64,000 bases of DNA from an uncultured Bryobacteraceae bacterium (lineage in GTDB: Bacteria; Acidobacteriota; Terriglobia; Bryobacterales; Bryobacteraceae). The position numbers were made by a program, and so were the translations under genes. Every line of letters begins with the position of its first letter. The stretch's first letter is position 1. The DNA lies in the NCBI GenBank assembly GCA_937924525.1, contig CALDSU010000005.1:372001-436000 (forward strand), read 5' to 3'. Below the pieces are notes generated by a model that did no database searches, was not told the DNA's origin, and saw only the letters and a list, made by a program, of their open reading frames with translations. Of this stretch, positions 16,527-24,628 are shown piece by piece.

Positions 16527-19500
16527 CTAGAAGGACAGGCGCAAAGCAATCTGCACGATCCGCGGGGCCCCCGCGCTGGTAATCCGTCCAAACAGGGGGC
16601 TGATTACCGTCGTGGTCGGCGGGCTCAGTCGCACCGCGTTAAACAGATTGAAAAACTCTCCGCGGATTTGCAGCGTCATTCTGTCGTGGAACGGCACGTT
16701 CTTGAACGCGGAGTAGTCTACATTCCACACCCCAGGCCCCCGCAACTGGTTCCGGCGTCCGTTGCCGAACGTTCCGGGAGCGTTTACCGTAAAGGCCGAC
16801 GTGTCGAACCAGCGGGTGATCTTCTCGCCTCGGCTGCGCGAGCCAGAAAGTCGCCAGTCACGGCCGTCGTAGTCCGCCCATTGGCCCCCCACGCCGGACA
16901 GCGCGTTGTCGAGTCCGCTAAACACGGTCAAGGGGGGACCGCTCTCGGCCACGAAGATGAAGTTGCTCTGCCACCCGCCCAAGAGGTGCCGGACCAGGGC
17001 CGGCTGGCCGCGCAACGCCGGGTGATCGACAATGCCGCTCGCCACCAGGCGATGCCGCAGATCGAAATCCGAGTCTCCCAAGTTGTCGTTCTGGTTGAAC
17101 GGGTTCGGGCCCCCGTAGTTGCCGTCGATCGAGCCGTTCGATGCAACGTCGATCGAATGCGCCCAGGTGTAATTCGCCAGCACGCTGAAGCTGCGCGCAT
17201 AGCGTTTCTGCAGCGTGAGCTGCATCGACTGGTAGCTGGACTTGCCGCCGGCGTTCCCAAGTTGCAGACCTCCGATATTGGCATGGATACGCCGCTCGTT
17301 GATGTTCGCCGCCGTGGCGCCGGGACCATACAGCGCCGGATTCACCTCAATCGCGTTGATCAGTTTGGTGCCCTTACTTGCGACATAGGCCGCGCGAAGC
17401 AGGAAGTCGTGCGAGAGTTGCTGCTCCACCACCATGTTCCAGTTCTGCATGTAGCCGGTCGGGATCTCGCGGGCGGGCAGCGCCCAGGTGCCAAACCGGT
17501 TGAAGCGGAACTCCGGCCCGGGGATGATCGGCGACGGGTCGAGGACCGGCCCGCCTGCGTATGGGTCGGAGAGTTGAAACGGGCCCACGAAGTTGGCTTG
17601 CCGCACGAAGGGCTCGCCTTGCGCCGTCCGGTTGTTCAGGATCGACGCAAGCTGGTCGAAGAAGATGCCGTAGGCTCCGCGGATGACCGTCTTCGGCCGG
17701 AGTTGATAAGCAAAACCGAAGCGGGGCGCCAGGTTGTTCCGGTCTGGCCGGATGATCGTGTTCTCCAGACCCGCATCGCCCAGGAAAACCAAGCCGCGCG
17801 GAGCATTCGGGTAGACGCGGGATTGGAGCCCCGGCATGAACGTCGCTCGCTTCCGCTGGTCCTCCGTGTAATCCCACTTTGGATCCCACCGGACCCCCAG
17901 GTTGAGCGTGAGCCGGCTCGATACCCGGAAATCATCCTGGAAATACATAGCCGGGAAACGGTTGCGAAGGGTCCAACTGGAGAACGATTGCTGCCGCCAG
18001 CTCGCCCCGCGGCCCAACAGAAACTCGGCGAAGGCGTTACCTGCGTTCGCCCGGCCGGGGTCCGAGAGCATCTGTCCGTTAAAGCTCGCCACTCCGCCGC
18101 TCAGCCAGTAGCTGGCGATATCCAGCAGATAGAAGCGAATCTCCCCTCCAAACCGGATATTGTGTTTGCCGCGAATCCAGTTGACGTTGTCCTGAACCAT
18201 GAGCGTCGTCTGGGGCGCATAGTAGCCCAGCCCGATCCCGATGCCCGACCAATTACTGATGCCCACATCCATGGTCGGGAAGCCGCGCACGCTCTGCATG
18301 CGGCTGCCGAATTGGTCGAAGGACACTCCGGCAAGCTGCGCGGAAGGCTCCGCGCGCGGCGTGGACCGGTGAAACGTGATGCCCAGCTCATTCAGCGCGC
18401 GCGGCGTCAGAGTCGACGTATGGTTAATCGTGGCATTGTGGACATTGGCGAACTGTCCGGTGACCACGTAGAGCAGGTTGCCAGGAATGGTGATCCACGG
18501 CCGGTCGTACTTCAACAGGAAGTAACGGAGGGTCAGCCGCTGGCGCTCGTTGAAGTGGTGATCGCCCCGAACCACCCACTGATCGTCATCTTCGATGTTG
18601 GAAGGCGTGCCAAAGCGAAGTTGATAGGTGGGATCCGCCGAGGAAGGAATAAACTCCAGAATTCGGCGCGATACCGGGTCGAACCTGCTGACTGGGATCC
18701 GGTTTTCCGGAAAATAGGTCGTGGGCGCCAGCGGGTCGCGGATACGCCCGGTGCCGTCAGGCCGCAGCCAGGACGAGAAGTCCCCCTGCTTCATCGCGTC
18801 GCTGGGCGTCGTGCGCAGCACGCCCGGCGTGGCCACCCGCTGCCGCGTGCCTTGATACCCAAAGAAAAAGAAAGTCTTATCCCGGCCATTGTACAAGCGG
18901 GGGAGCAGAACGGGTCCGCCAAGGGTGCCGCCGAACTGGTTGCGCTTCAGCGCGTCGCGGCCAGTGAAGGTATTGGCGGCGTTCATTTTAAAATTGCGCA
19001 GGAAATTGAACGCCGACCCGTGGAACTGGTTGGTGCCGCTCTTCGTCGTGACGTTCACCACGCCCCCAACGCCCCTTCCGAACTGCGCGTCGAACGAACT
19101 CGTTTGAATGCTCACTTCTTGCACTGCGTCGGGGTTTGGGTAGGGTTCGGAAATATTGGTGTAGAGATCGTTGTTCGAATTGTTGTCGAGCAGATAGTTG
19201 GTGGCGTTGCCGCGCGACCCGTTGATCGAAACAGGGATGGCGTAGCCGCCTCCGGCTACCGTATTGATCTGCCGGAAATTGCCCGCCGAGCCGCGGTCCA
19301 CGATGCCGGCGTTGAGCGTCATCAGTTGGAGCACGTTGCGCCCGTTCAGAGGAAGTTCCTCAATCCGGCGGCGGTCCACCACCTGCACCAGGGTGGAGGA
19401 ACTGGCCTGCACCATGGCTGCGGCATCGGTGACCGTGATGCTCTCCGCCGCGGCGGCTATCTGGAGCCGGGCATCCACCTGCACGTTCGTATTCGCTTGA

Positions 19501-19796
19501 AGCGTGACGTTGGCTTGACGGAACCGTTGAAACCCGTCTTTTTCCACCGAAATTTCGTACTGACCCGTCGGCAGGAGGGGCAGGACGTACTTCCCGTCGG
19601 CAGCCGTGTTCATCGAACGCGTCAGGTTGGTTCCGAGGTTAGTGGCGACGACGCGAGCATCGGGAACCGCCGCTCCCGATGCATCCGTAACTGTTCCCTG
19701 AATGGTTCCCGTCGCCTGGCCGTAACACACGGCTGTGCAAGCGAGGATTGTTGAGAAAATCCACGAAAAACGAGAAATTTCGTCATTCCTCCCCAT
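16527..19796 (-). CDS. TonB-dependent receptor with carboxypeptidase-regulatory domain (Oar-like)
   Basis: The protein of about 1,090 residues is an outer-membrane receptor. A signal peptide (ending Cys-Tyr-Gly-Gln-Ala) is followed by a carboxypeptidase-regulatory Ig-like domain with Gly-Thr-Ile-Gln-Gly-Thr-Val-Thr-Asp-Ala-Ser-Gly-Ala and Gly-Lys-Tyr-Val-Leu-Pro-Leu-Leu-Pro-Thr-Gly. A plug domain follows with Ile-Glu-Glu-Leu-Pro-Leu-Asn-Gly-Arg-Asn and Gly-Val-Gly-Gly-Val-Val-Asn-Val, then a long beta-barrel ending in an aromatic-terminal Leu-Arg-Leu-Ser-Phe. Such Oar-like receptors are abundant in Acidobacteriota and import oligosaccharides or export proteins. The start is uncertain: ATG 19796 fits the signal peptide best, but in-frame ATG codons at 19811 and 19859 are possible. 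Confidence 0.88.
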   Translation of the reverse strand: MGRNDEISRFSWIFSTILACTAVCYGQATGTIQGTVTDASGAAVPDARVVATNLGTNLTRSMNTAADGKYVLPLLPTGQYEISVEKDGFQRFRQANVTLQANTNVQVDARLQIAAAAESITVTDAAAMVQASSSTLVQVVDRRRIEELPLNGRNVLQLMTLNAGIVDRGSAGNFRQINTVAGGGYAIPVSINGSRGNATNYLLDNNSNNDLYTNISEPYPNPDAVQEVSIQTSSFDAQFGRGVGGVVNVTTKSGTNQFHGSAFNFLRNFKMNAANTFTGRDALKRNQFGGTLGGPVLLPRLYNGRDKTFFFFGYQGTRQRVATPGVLRTTPSDAMKQGDFSSWLRPDGTGRIRDPLAPTTYFPENRIPVSRFDPVSRRILEFIPSSADPTYQLRFGTPSNIEDDDQWVVRGDHHFNERQRLTLRYFLLKYDRPWITIPGNLLYVVTGQFANVHNATINHTSTLTPRALNELGITFHRSTPRAEPSAQLAGVSFDQFGSRMQSVRGFPTMDVGISNWSGIGIGLGYYAPQTTLMVQDNVNWIRGKHNIRFGGEIRFYLLDIASYWLSGGVASFNGQMLSDPGRANAGNAFAEFLLGRGASWRQQSFSSWTLRNRFPAMYFQDDFRVSSRLTLNLGVRWDPKWDYTEDQRKRATFMPGLQSRVYPNAPRGLVFLGDAGLENTIIRPDRNNLAPRFGFAYQLRPKTVIRGAYGIFFDQLASILNNRTAQGEPFVRQANFVGPFQLSDPYAGGPVLDPSPIIPGPEFRFNRFGTWALPAREIPTGYMQNWNMVVEQQLSHDFLLRAAYVASKGTKLINAIEVNPALYGPGATAANINERRIHANIGGLQLGNAGGKSSYQSMQLTLQKRYARSFSVLANYTWAHSIDVASNGSIDGNYGGPNPFNQNDNLGDSDFDLRHRLVASGIVDHPALRGQPALVRHLLGGWQSNFIFVAESGPPLTVFSGLDNALSGVGGQWADYDGRDWRLSGSRSRGEKITRWFDTSAFTVNAPGTFGNGRRNQLRGPGVWNVDYSAFKNVPFHDRMTLQIRGEFFNLFNAVRLSPPTTTVISPLFGRITSAGAPRIVQIALRLSF

Positions 19797-20182
19797 TAAA
19801 CGGCAGTTCATTCCCGTGTAAGTTGGTTCGACTTTATCCGAGACGGACGCAAGATTCAAGGAGAGTGGTGTCGATCAAATCCAGCTAATTGGACGACTGC
19901 CAGTAGGCCGCAGCGTATTGCCGCCAGCGCCGGAAGTGGGAAAGGTCTCGCCCATCTCCTTTTTGCTGAACACATTGGAAGCCGAACCGGTCGAGCATCT
20001 TCCGGCGGATGCCTGACCGGCGAGGATCGGTTCGAGGGGACCCTCCGTTCCCTCTGGGACCCATCCCCTGGAGAAGGGCGCCGGCTTAGCCTTGGGAGGC
20101 TATCGCCGCAGCGCTTGTCCTGGTTCATCCTGCAGTCAGGCAGGGACGCTCTTCAAGGCGGCCGGCCTCAAGAAGGAGTTTG
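19797..20182. other. Intergenic region upstream of the TonB receptor
   Basis: This stretch of about 390 bases separates two divergent genes. Apart from the weak 59-codon frame described separately, I see no RNA gene or clear promoter hexamers. It presumably contains the promoters of the receptor (minus) and of the small Lys-rich peptide (plus). Confidence 0.5.
19885..20064 (-). CDS. Possible 59-residue ORF upstream of the TonB receptor
   Basis: The minus strand between the receptor and the Lys-rich peptide gene contains one open frame of 59 codons, from ATG at 20064 to TAG at 19885. The product is basic at the N-terminus and aromatic-rich at the end (His-Phe-Arg-Arg-Trp-Arg-Gln-Tyr-Ala-Ala-Ala-Tyr-Trp). 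I recognise no domain, and there is no obvious ribosome site. It could be a small regulator of the receptor, a degraded gene end, or chance. It is listed because the surrounding 380 bases hold no other minus-strand gene. Confidence 0.2.
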   Translation of the reverse strand: MGPRGNGGSPRTDPRRSGIRRKMLDRFGFQCVQQKGDGRDLSHFRRWRQYAAAYWQSSN

Positions 20183-20329
20183 ATGAACATGAGAACTTTG
20201 GCGACGATCGCTGTGCTGGGCGCACTCGCGCTTCCCGTGACCTTCGCGGCGAACCCGCAGGCCCAAACCCAGCAGGAGCAAAAGAAGAAGGAAGAAAAGA
20301 AGAAGAAAACAGAAAAGGACAAGAAGTAG
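20183..20329 (+). CDS. Small secreted Lys/Glu-rich peptide (48 residues)
   Basis: This short gene encodes 48 residues. The first 22 form a good signal peptide (Met-Asn-Met-Arg, then a hydrophobic core, then Phe-Ala-Ala), followed by a Gln-rich linker and a very charged tail in which 10 of the last 15 residues are lysine. An AGAAGGAG ribosome site at about 20171-20178 sits five bases before the ATG, and a strong hairpin follows the stop. Together these support a real expressed gene. Similar tiny signal-peptide plus Lys/Glu tail proteins occur in Acidobacteriota, but I know of no function. The tail could bind anionic envelope polymers, nucleic acid or metals; that is speculation. Confidence 0.6.
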   Translation: MNMRTLATIAVLGALALPVTFAANPQAQTQQEQKKKEEKKKKTEKDKK

Positions 20330-20345
20330 CGATTTCCTCCTGGCG

Positions 20346-20384
20346 CCGCCGTTCCGGGCTCTCGTCCCCGCCCCGGAACGGCGG
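20346..20384. terminator. Strong hairpin between convergent genes
   Basis: A perfect 13-bp inverted repeat (20346-20358 pairing with 20372-20384, arm CCGCCGTTCCGGG) encloses a 13-base loop. It lies 17 bases after the Lys-rich peptide gene and 27 bases beyond the end of the response-regulator gene, so it can end transcription in both directions. There is no clear T-run on either side, so it may be a Rho-assisted or GC-type terminator or protect mRNA 3' ends. Confidence 0.6.
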
Positions 20385-20410
20385 TCGCGCTTGCCCCAGC
20401 CCGGGTCCTT

Positions 20411-21055
20411 TCAATCCGCCAGCCCGTTCTTAATCGCGAAGCGGACCAGTTCCCCGGTGCTATGAAGATTCAGTTTCTCCATGATCTTTCCCCGGTGCGC
20501 TTCCACGGTGTAGACGCTCAGCTTCAGGCGGTTAGCGACTTCTTTGTTCGTTCTCCCCTCTGCGATCAATTGCAGCACTTCCCGCTCGCGGCTGGTCAAC
20601 AGGTCGACGGGGTTCCCGACGTGCTTGCGGTAGGCGCTCAACACGGCGTCGGAGACCGCGGGGGCCAGGTAACCTTCTCCGCGCGCTACGGCCCGGATCG
20701 CGGCCAGCAGTTCGTCTTCGGCGCCTTCCTTCAGCACGTAAGCGCGCGCTCCCGCGCGGAGAATCTCCCGGACGTAGACCGAGTCCTTATGCATGCTCAA
20801 AGCGACTACGCGCGTGCGGGGGGAGACTTCTTCAATGCGCCGCGTGGCTTCGATGCCATTCAGTTCGGGCATGGAAACATCCATCACGACAATATCCGGC
20901 TTGAGCGTCGCAGCCAGTTCCACCGCTTCCCGCCCGTTGGCGGCCTCTCCCACGACCTCCAAGTCCGCCTGGGTTCGCAGGATCAAGCGAAAACCCTGGC
21001 GAACCACCGCATGGTCATCGGCGAGCAAGATTCTCGTCTTTCGATTCTGCGTCAT
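20411..21055 (-). CDS. NarL/FixJ-family response regulator
   Basis: The 214-residue product has a receiver domain (residues 6-125) with acidic Asp13-Asp14, phospho-acceptor Asp59 in Val-Val-Met-Asp-Val-Ser-Met-Pro, and a conserved Lys near 109. A LuxR-type helix-turn-helix follows (about 148-210) with Leu-Thr-Ser-Arg-Glu-Arg-Glu-Val-Leu-Gln-Leu-Ile-Ala-Glu-Gly and Asn-Lys-Glu-Val-Ala. Phosphorylation by the adjacent kinase should trigger DNA binding. Its start overlaps the kinase gene end by 41 bases, an unusually long overlap that still fits a coupled two-component pair. The target genes are not evident; the neighbouring TonB receptor is a candidate. Confidence 0.93.
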   Translation of the reverse strand: MTQNRKTRILLADDHAVVRQGFRLILRTQADLEVVGEAANGREAVELAATLKPDIVVMDVSMPELNGIEATRRIEEVSPRTRVVALSMHKDSVYVREILRAGARAYVLKEGAEDELLAAIRAVARGEGYLAPAVSDAVLSAYRKHVGNPVDLLTSREREVLQLIAEGRTNKEVANRLKLSVYTVEAHRGKIMEKLNLHSTGELVRFAIKNGLAD

Positions 21056-22328
21056 GATCAGGATGCCAGTAGGGTACTGCTACCTCAATTCTGACTCCGC
21101 CGAGATCCGAAACGCCAACCTTGAGCGACCCGTGCGCCTGGTGGGCGCGCGCCCGCATGCCGATCATCCCAAGGCTCGGCTTGGAAGAGGACGTCCCGGC
21201 CGGCAGGCCGCGCCCATTGTCCTCGACGAGGAGACGCACGCTTGCTCCGTCAACCCGCAACGAGGCGCGCACGCGGGTAGCACCGGCGTGGCGGGCCACG
21301 TTCGTCAAGGACTCCTGGGCGATGCGGAACAACTGGGTTTCGGTGTCTTCCGCCAGGCGGCCGGTCAGATTGGAATCATACTCGGTCTCGATTCCCGTGC
21401 GCTGCTGGAAGCGTTCCAGCAGCCACCGGAGGCCCGCGTCGAGTCCCAAATCGTCCAGGATCACGGGGCGCAGCAGTTGGGACAACTCGCGGACACTGCG
21501 GATGGCCTCCTCCAGCAGCCGGGTATAGTCGGGTCGGCGGGCCGCGAACTCCTCCGGGGTGATCATGCTCAACGTGGCCTTCAGGCCGGTGAGCGACTGG
21601 CCTAGTTCGTCATGCATCTCGTGGGAAAAGCGCCGGGCCGCCGCTTCTTGACCCTGGAGCATGTGCCAGGAAACGCGCGCCAGTTCGGCGCCTTGAATCT
21701 CCAGACGCCGGAACGCGTCATTGGTGACTTTCAGCGCGAGCAGGGCGCAGGCCGCCGCCAGCAGGAAGCATCCCGCCAGCAGCCAGCCTGACCGGCCAGC
21801 CAGCTCCCGGGACTGCTTCTCAATGGCCGCCTCGACGCGAGCCTCCCGCTCTGAACCGGCTTTGATCAAGTCGCCCGCAAGGAGGACAAACCGGTTGTGC
21901 CGCGCTAGCAGTTCTTCTATTTCGTCGATCGTGGCCGGGGGCTGGGCGAGCGACTCGCGGACCGCTGCCGCGAAGTCCTGCGACGCGCCGGTGAGTTGTT
22001 TCCAGAGCGCCGCATCGTCCACGCCGAGCTCCGCCAGGCGCTTGATCTCCGAAGCACCGGATTCGACTTCCCGCAGGACTTCGTCGGCGTCGAGCGGGCG
22101 CCCCGATCCGCGCAGGAAGATCCGGAACATTACGTCGCTCATCCGGCGCTGCTCGCGGTCCAACGCGTCCAGCAGGTTGCGGTCGAGAAGCTGGGCGCGC
22201 ACCAGCGCCGCCGCGTTGGCTTGAATCTCGACGGTCTTCTGGAAACCCAGATACGCAACCGCCGCCAGGAGCAGGATCAGCAGGCCGAAACCGGTTCCCA
22301 GGACGCCCAACACCTGTTTGCGGTTCAT
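21015..22328 (-). CDS. Membrane sensor histidine kinase (HisKA_3, NarX/DegS type)
   Basis: The 437-residue protein has helices at about 5-28 and 180-202 flanking a 150-residue periplasmic coiled-coil sensor with no recognisable ligand domain. The HisKA_3 dimerisation motif Ser-His-Glu-Met-His-Asp-Glu-Leu-Gly-Gln follows, with His239 the likely phosphorylation site. The HATPase domain has Glu-x2-Thr-Asn-Val-x-Arg-His-Ala-x-Ala and Asp-Asn-Gly-Arg-Gly-Leu. It autophosphorylates and passes phosphate to the NarL-type regulator encoded downstream. The signal is unknown. A possible promoter lies so close to the ATG that the transcript might be almost leaderless. Confidence 0.92.
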   Translation of the reverse strand: MNRKQVLGVLGTGFGLLILLLAAVAYLGFQKTVEIQANAAALVRAQLLDRNLLDALDREQRRMSDVMFRIFLRGSGRPLDADEVLREVESGASEIKRLAELGVDDAALWKQLTGASQDFAAAVRESLAQPPATIDEIEELLARHNRFVLLAGDLIKAGSEREARVEAAIEKQSRELAGRSGWLLAGCFLLAAACALLALKVTNDAFRRLEIQGAELARVSWHMLQGQEAAARRFSHEMHDELGQSLTGLKATLSMITPEEFAARRPDYTRLLEEAIRSVRELSQLLRPVILDDLGLDAGLRWLLERFQQRTGIETEYDSNLTGRLAEDTETQLFRIAQESLTNVARHAGATRVRASLRVDGASVRLLVEDNGRGLPAGTSSSKPSLGMIGMRARAHQAHGSLKVGVSDLGGVRIEVAVPYWHPDHDAESKDENLARR

Positions 22329-22337
22329 CCGTCCCGT

Positions 22338-22366
22338 AGTATAGGGATATTCTAGAGGCGTGTCCC
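22338..22366 (-). promoter_or_regulatory. Candidate promoter of the two-component operon
   Basis: On the minus strand, GGGACA at 22366-22361 and TATACT at 22343-22338 are separated by 17 bases, matching sigma70-like -35 and -10 elements in four and five positions. Transcription would start about seven bases downstream, leaving only a few bases before the ATG at 22328. Confidence 0.35.
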
Positions 22367-22717
22367 TCCCCCGAAACCGGGATCAGGGAAGGCCACTTTG
22401 CCGGGAGGCCGCGCAGGAGCGGACTCGAGTAGAGGCGGCAGGATCCGAGCGGCGAGCTTCGCAGGCGCGGCGGCTGCCTTTGCTCTGCGGTCGCGGCGGT
22501 CGTTGGGATCGGGCGCGTTCCCACGGCTGTTACCCGTACTTCGCGTTCGTGCTGCTGCGGGCGCTGGTGCTTTGGAATGCGTGGCCTGAGAAGACGACGC
22601 TGGTCAGCGCCGGTTTTACCAGTTCGTCTGTTCTGAAGCGGTCCCCGGAAGCCGACGTCGGGCAAGGCGGGGACTTACCCCGGGACGCGCGGAAAAACAT
22701 TCGCGGGGCCAGAGAAG

Positions 22718-22745
22718 TTTGGCTCCGCGCGGCCACTGTTATAAT
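22718..22745 (+). promoter_or_regulatory. Candidate recA promoter
   Basis: A perfect TATAAT -10 box occupies 22740-22745. A weak -35-like TTTGGC lies at 22718-22723 with a 16-base spacer. Transcription would start near 22752, some 38 bases before the recA start, and the leader contains the AGAAGGAG ribosome site at 22773-22780. Confidence 0.55.
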
Positions 22746-22789
22746 CGGGACACGCCCCACCAAGTGCCAGCTAGAAGGAGCATCCCCGC

Positions 22790-23875
22790 ATGATGGACAG
22801 CAAAGAGCGAGCGCGGGCCCTGGAAGTCACGCTCGGCCAGATCGAAAAGCAGTTCGGCAAGGGATCGATCCTGCGGCTGGGCGCGAAAGACGCGATTATT
22901 CCGGTAGCGGCCATTTCCACCGGGTCCATCTCCCTGGACGCCGCTCTCGGCGTGGGCGGTTTCCCGCGGGGACGCATCAACGAGATCTTTGGCCCGGAGT
23001 CTTCGGGGAAAACCACCATCGCCCTCCAGGTGATTGCGGAGGCGCAGAAGGTCGGCGGGATGGCGGCGTTTATCGATGTCGAGCACGCGCTGGATCCCAT
23101 TTACGCCCGCAAGCTGGGCGTCGATGTGGACAACCTGTTGGTGTCGCAGCCCGATTACGGCGAGCAGGCGCTGGAGATCACCGGCGCGCTGATCGGCTCC
23201 GGTTCCATTGACGTGCTGGTGGTGGATTCGGTGGCGGCGTTGGTCCCCAAGGCGGAACTCGACGGCGAAATGGGCGATTCCCACATGGGCGTGCAGGCGC
23301 GGCTGATGTCGCAGGCGCTGCGCAAGCTCACCGGCATCGTGTCCAAGTCCAAGACGTGCCTGATTTTCATCAACCAGATCCGCGAAAAGATCGGGGTGAT
23401 GTTCGGCAATCCGGAGACCACGACGGGAGGCCGGGCTTTGAAGTTTTATTCCTCCGTCCGCGTCGACATCCGCCGCATCGCGGCGATTAAGGACGGCGAT
23501 ACGGTGACCGGCAGCCGCACCAAGGTGAAGGTGGTCAAGAACAAGTGCGCGGCGCCCTTCCGCGAGGCTGAGTTCGACATCATCTACGGCGAGGGGATTT
23601 CGCGCGAGGGCGACCTGCTGGATCTCGGCGTGGCGTTCAACCATGTCGAGAAGAGCGGCTCGTGGTTCAGCTACAAAGGCGAGCGGATCGGCCAGGGGCG
23701 GGAAAACGCCCGCCAGTTCCTGAAGGATCATCCCGAGATCCGCGACCGCCTGGAGACCGAATTGCGGCGGCAATTGGGTCTGCCGACCCAGGAACCGGTG
23801 GCCGAAGCCGCTGTCGCGGCGGGGAACGGCGCCAAGGCCGAACCGGCCCGCGCGCCAGCCGCGCGAGGCCGCTAG
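22790..23875 (+). CDS. recA: Recombinase RecA
   Basis: The 361-residue product is a standard RecA. It has the N-terminal Gln-Ile-Glu-Lys-Gln-Phe-Gly-Lys-Gly segment, Walker A Gly-Pro-Glu-Ser-Ser-Gly-Lys-Thr-Thr at residues 68-76, Walker B Leu-Val-Val-Val-Asp-Ser near 140-145, and the L1/L2 DNA-binding loops with [10 protein letters not shown]. The C-terminus is Ala/Pro-rich instead of the acidic tail seen in E. coli. It forms ATP-dependent filaments on single-stranded DNA for homologous recombination and SOS induction. A good ribosome site precedes ATG 22790, though a second ATG follows immediately. Confidence 0.97.
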   Translation: MMDSKERARALEVTLGQIEKQFGKGSILRLGAKDAIIPVAAISTGSISLDAALGVGGFPRGRINEIFGPESSGKTTIALQVIAEAQKVGGMAAFIDVEHALDPIYARKLGVDVDNLLVSQPDYGEQALEITGALIGSGSIDVLVVDSVAALVPKAELDGEMGDSHMGVQARLMSQALRKLTGIVSKSKTCLIFINQIREKIGVMFGNPETTTGGRALKFYSSVRVDIRRIAAIKDGDTVTGSRTKVKVVKNKCAAPFREAEFDIIYGEGISREGDLLDLGVAFNHVEKSGSWFSYKGERIGQGRENARQFLKDHPEIRDRLETELRRQLGLPTQEPVAEAAVAAGNGAKAEPARAPAARGR

Positions 23876-23896
23876 CTGCTCCGCGCCGACTAGCGG
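23869..23896. terminator. Small hairpin spanning two convergent stop codons
   Basis: CCGCTAG at 23869-23875 pairs with CTAGCGG at 23890-23896. The repeat contains the stop codons of both recA and the convergent methyltransferase gene. With a 7-bp stem, no T-run and a 14-base loop, it is a weak terminator candidate. Confidence 0.3.
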
Positions 23897-24555
23897 ACGG
23901 CGTAGCCCGCCAGGTGAGGGCCCACCAGGGGCAGCGGGGCGCGGAAGAACGTGGCTTCGATTTGAGCAAAGCCGGCGGCGGCGAGCGCCGCGCCGATGTC
24001 GCGGTGCGGCTGGCAGCCGTCGAAGACGGCCTCCCACAGCGGCCTGACCAGGCGCTGCGCGGCGGCGCGCCAACGGGACTCCGGTTCGGCGATGTGTTCG
24101 ATGAAGACGAACCGTCCGCCAGGCTTCAGCACGCGCCCGATTTCCTGCAGGGCCTGTCCCAGGTCGCGCACCGTGCAGAGCACCAGGGTGCTGGTGACGG
24201 CGTCCAGGCTTGCGCCGGCGAAAGGCAGCGTTTCGGCGACGCCAAGGTGGATCCGTGCGCCGCGCAGTCCCGCGGCGGCGGCTTTGCGCTCGAGCAGGGG
24301 ATGCAGGCAGGGATTCGGTTCCACTCCCGTCCACTGCACAGCCGGGGAGTAATAGTTCAAGTTGACGCCGGCGCCAGGCCCGATCTCCGCGATGTTCCCG
24401 CGCAAGGGCCCGAAGAGTCGCCGCTTGCGCGCCGCAACCGCCCGTTCATAATGGGGCAGGCCGTGCGCCAGCATGCGGGCGTGGAGGCGCAGGCACCAAG
24501 CCGCGTGGTGCAGCGGCGCGAATCCCGCTTCGGGCAGCGACGGGCAACAGGCCAT
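23890..24555 (-). CDS. Class I SAM-dependent methyltransferase
   Basis: The 221-residue product has the class I methyltransferase fold: motif I Ala-Glu-Ile-Gly-Pro-Gly-Ala-Gly at about 55-62, Gly-Val-Glu-Pro-Asn-Pro (motif II acidic loop), Ser-Thr-Leu-Val-Leu-Cys-Thr-Val (motif IV region) and Leu-Lys-Pro-Gly-Gly-Arg-Phe (post IV). The region between about 140 and 190 resembles the UbiE/Methyltransf_11 group. It probably transfers a methyl group to a small molecule or lipid. ATG 24555 starts the protein with Met-Ala-Cys-Cys-Pro; the open frame continues further upstream with unlikely sequence. It is convergent with recA and its substrate is unknown. Confidence 0.8.
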   Translation of the reverse strand: MACCPSLPEAGFAPLHHAAWCLRLHARMLAHGLPHYERAVAARKRRLFGPLRGNIAEIGPGAGVNLNYYSPAVQWTGVEPNPCLHPLLERKAAAAGLRGARIHLGVAETLPFAGASLDAVTSTLVLCTVRDLGQALQEIGRVLKPGGRFVFIEHIAEPESRWRAAAQRLVRPLWEAVFDGCQPHRDIGAALAAAGFAQIEATFFRAPLPLVGPHLAGYAVR

Positions 24556-24628
24556 GCGCGCTTCAGCATAGCAGCGCGGCGCCCGGGGGGATGTCAAACT
24601 GTGGAGAAGAGCTTTTCGCCGGACACCT

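Larger units (their letters stand above)
22329..22789. other. Intergenic region upstream of recA
   Basis: This 460-base stretch lies between the divergent kinase gene and recA. It carries the candidate promoters listed separately and no convincing gene or RNA. No LexA-type palindrome matching the well-known E. coli or Bacillus consensus was recognised by eye. Confidence 0.5.
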
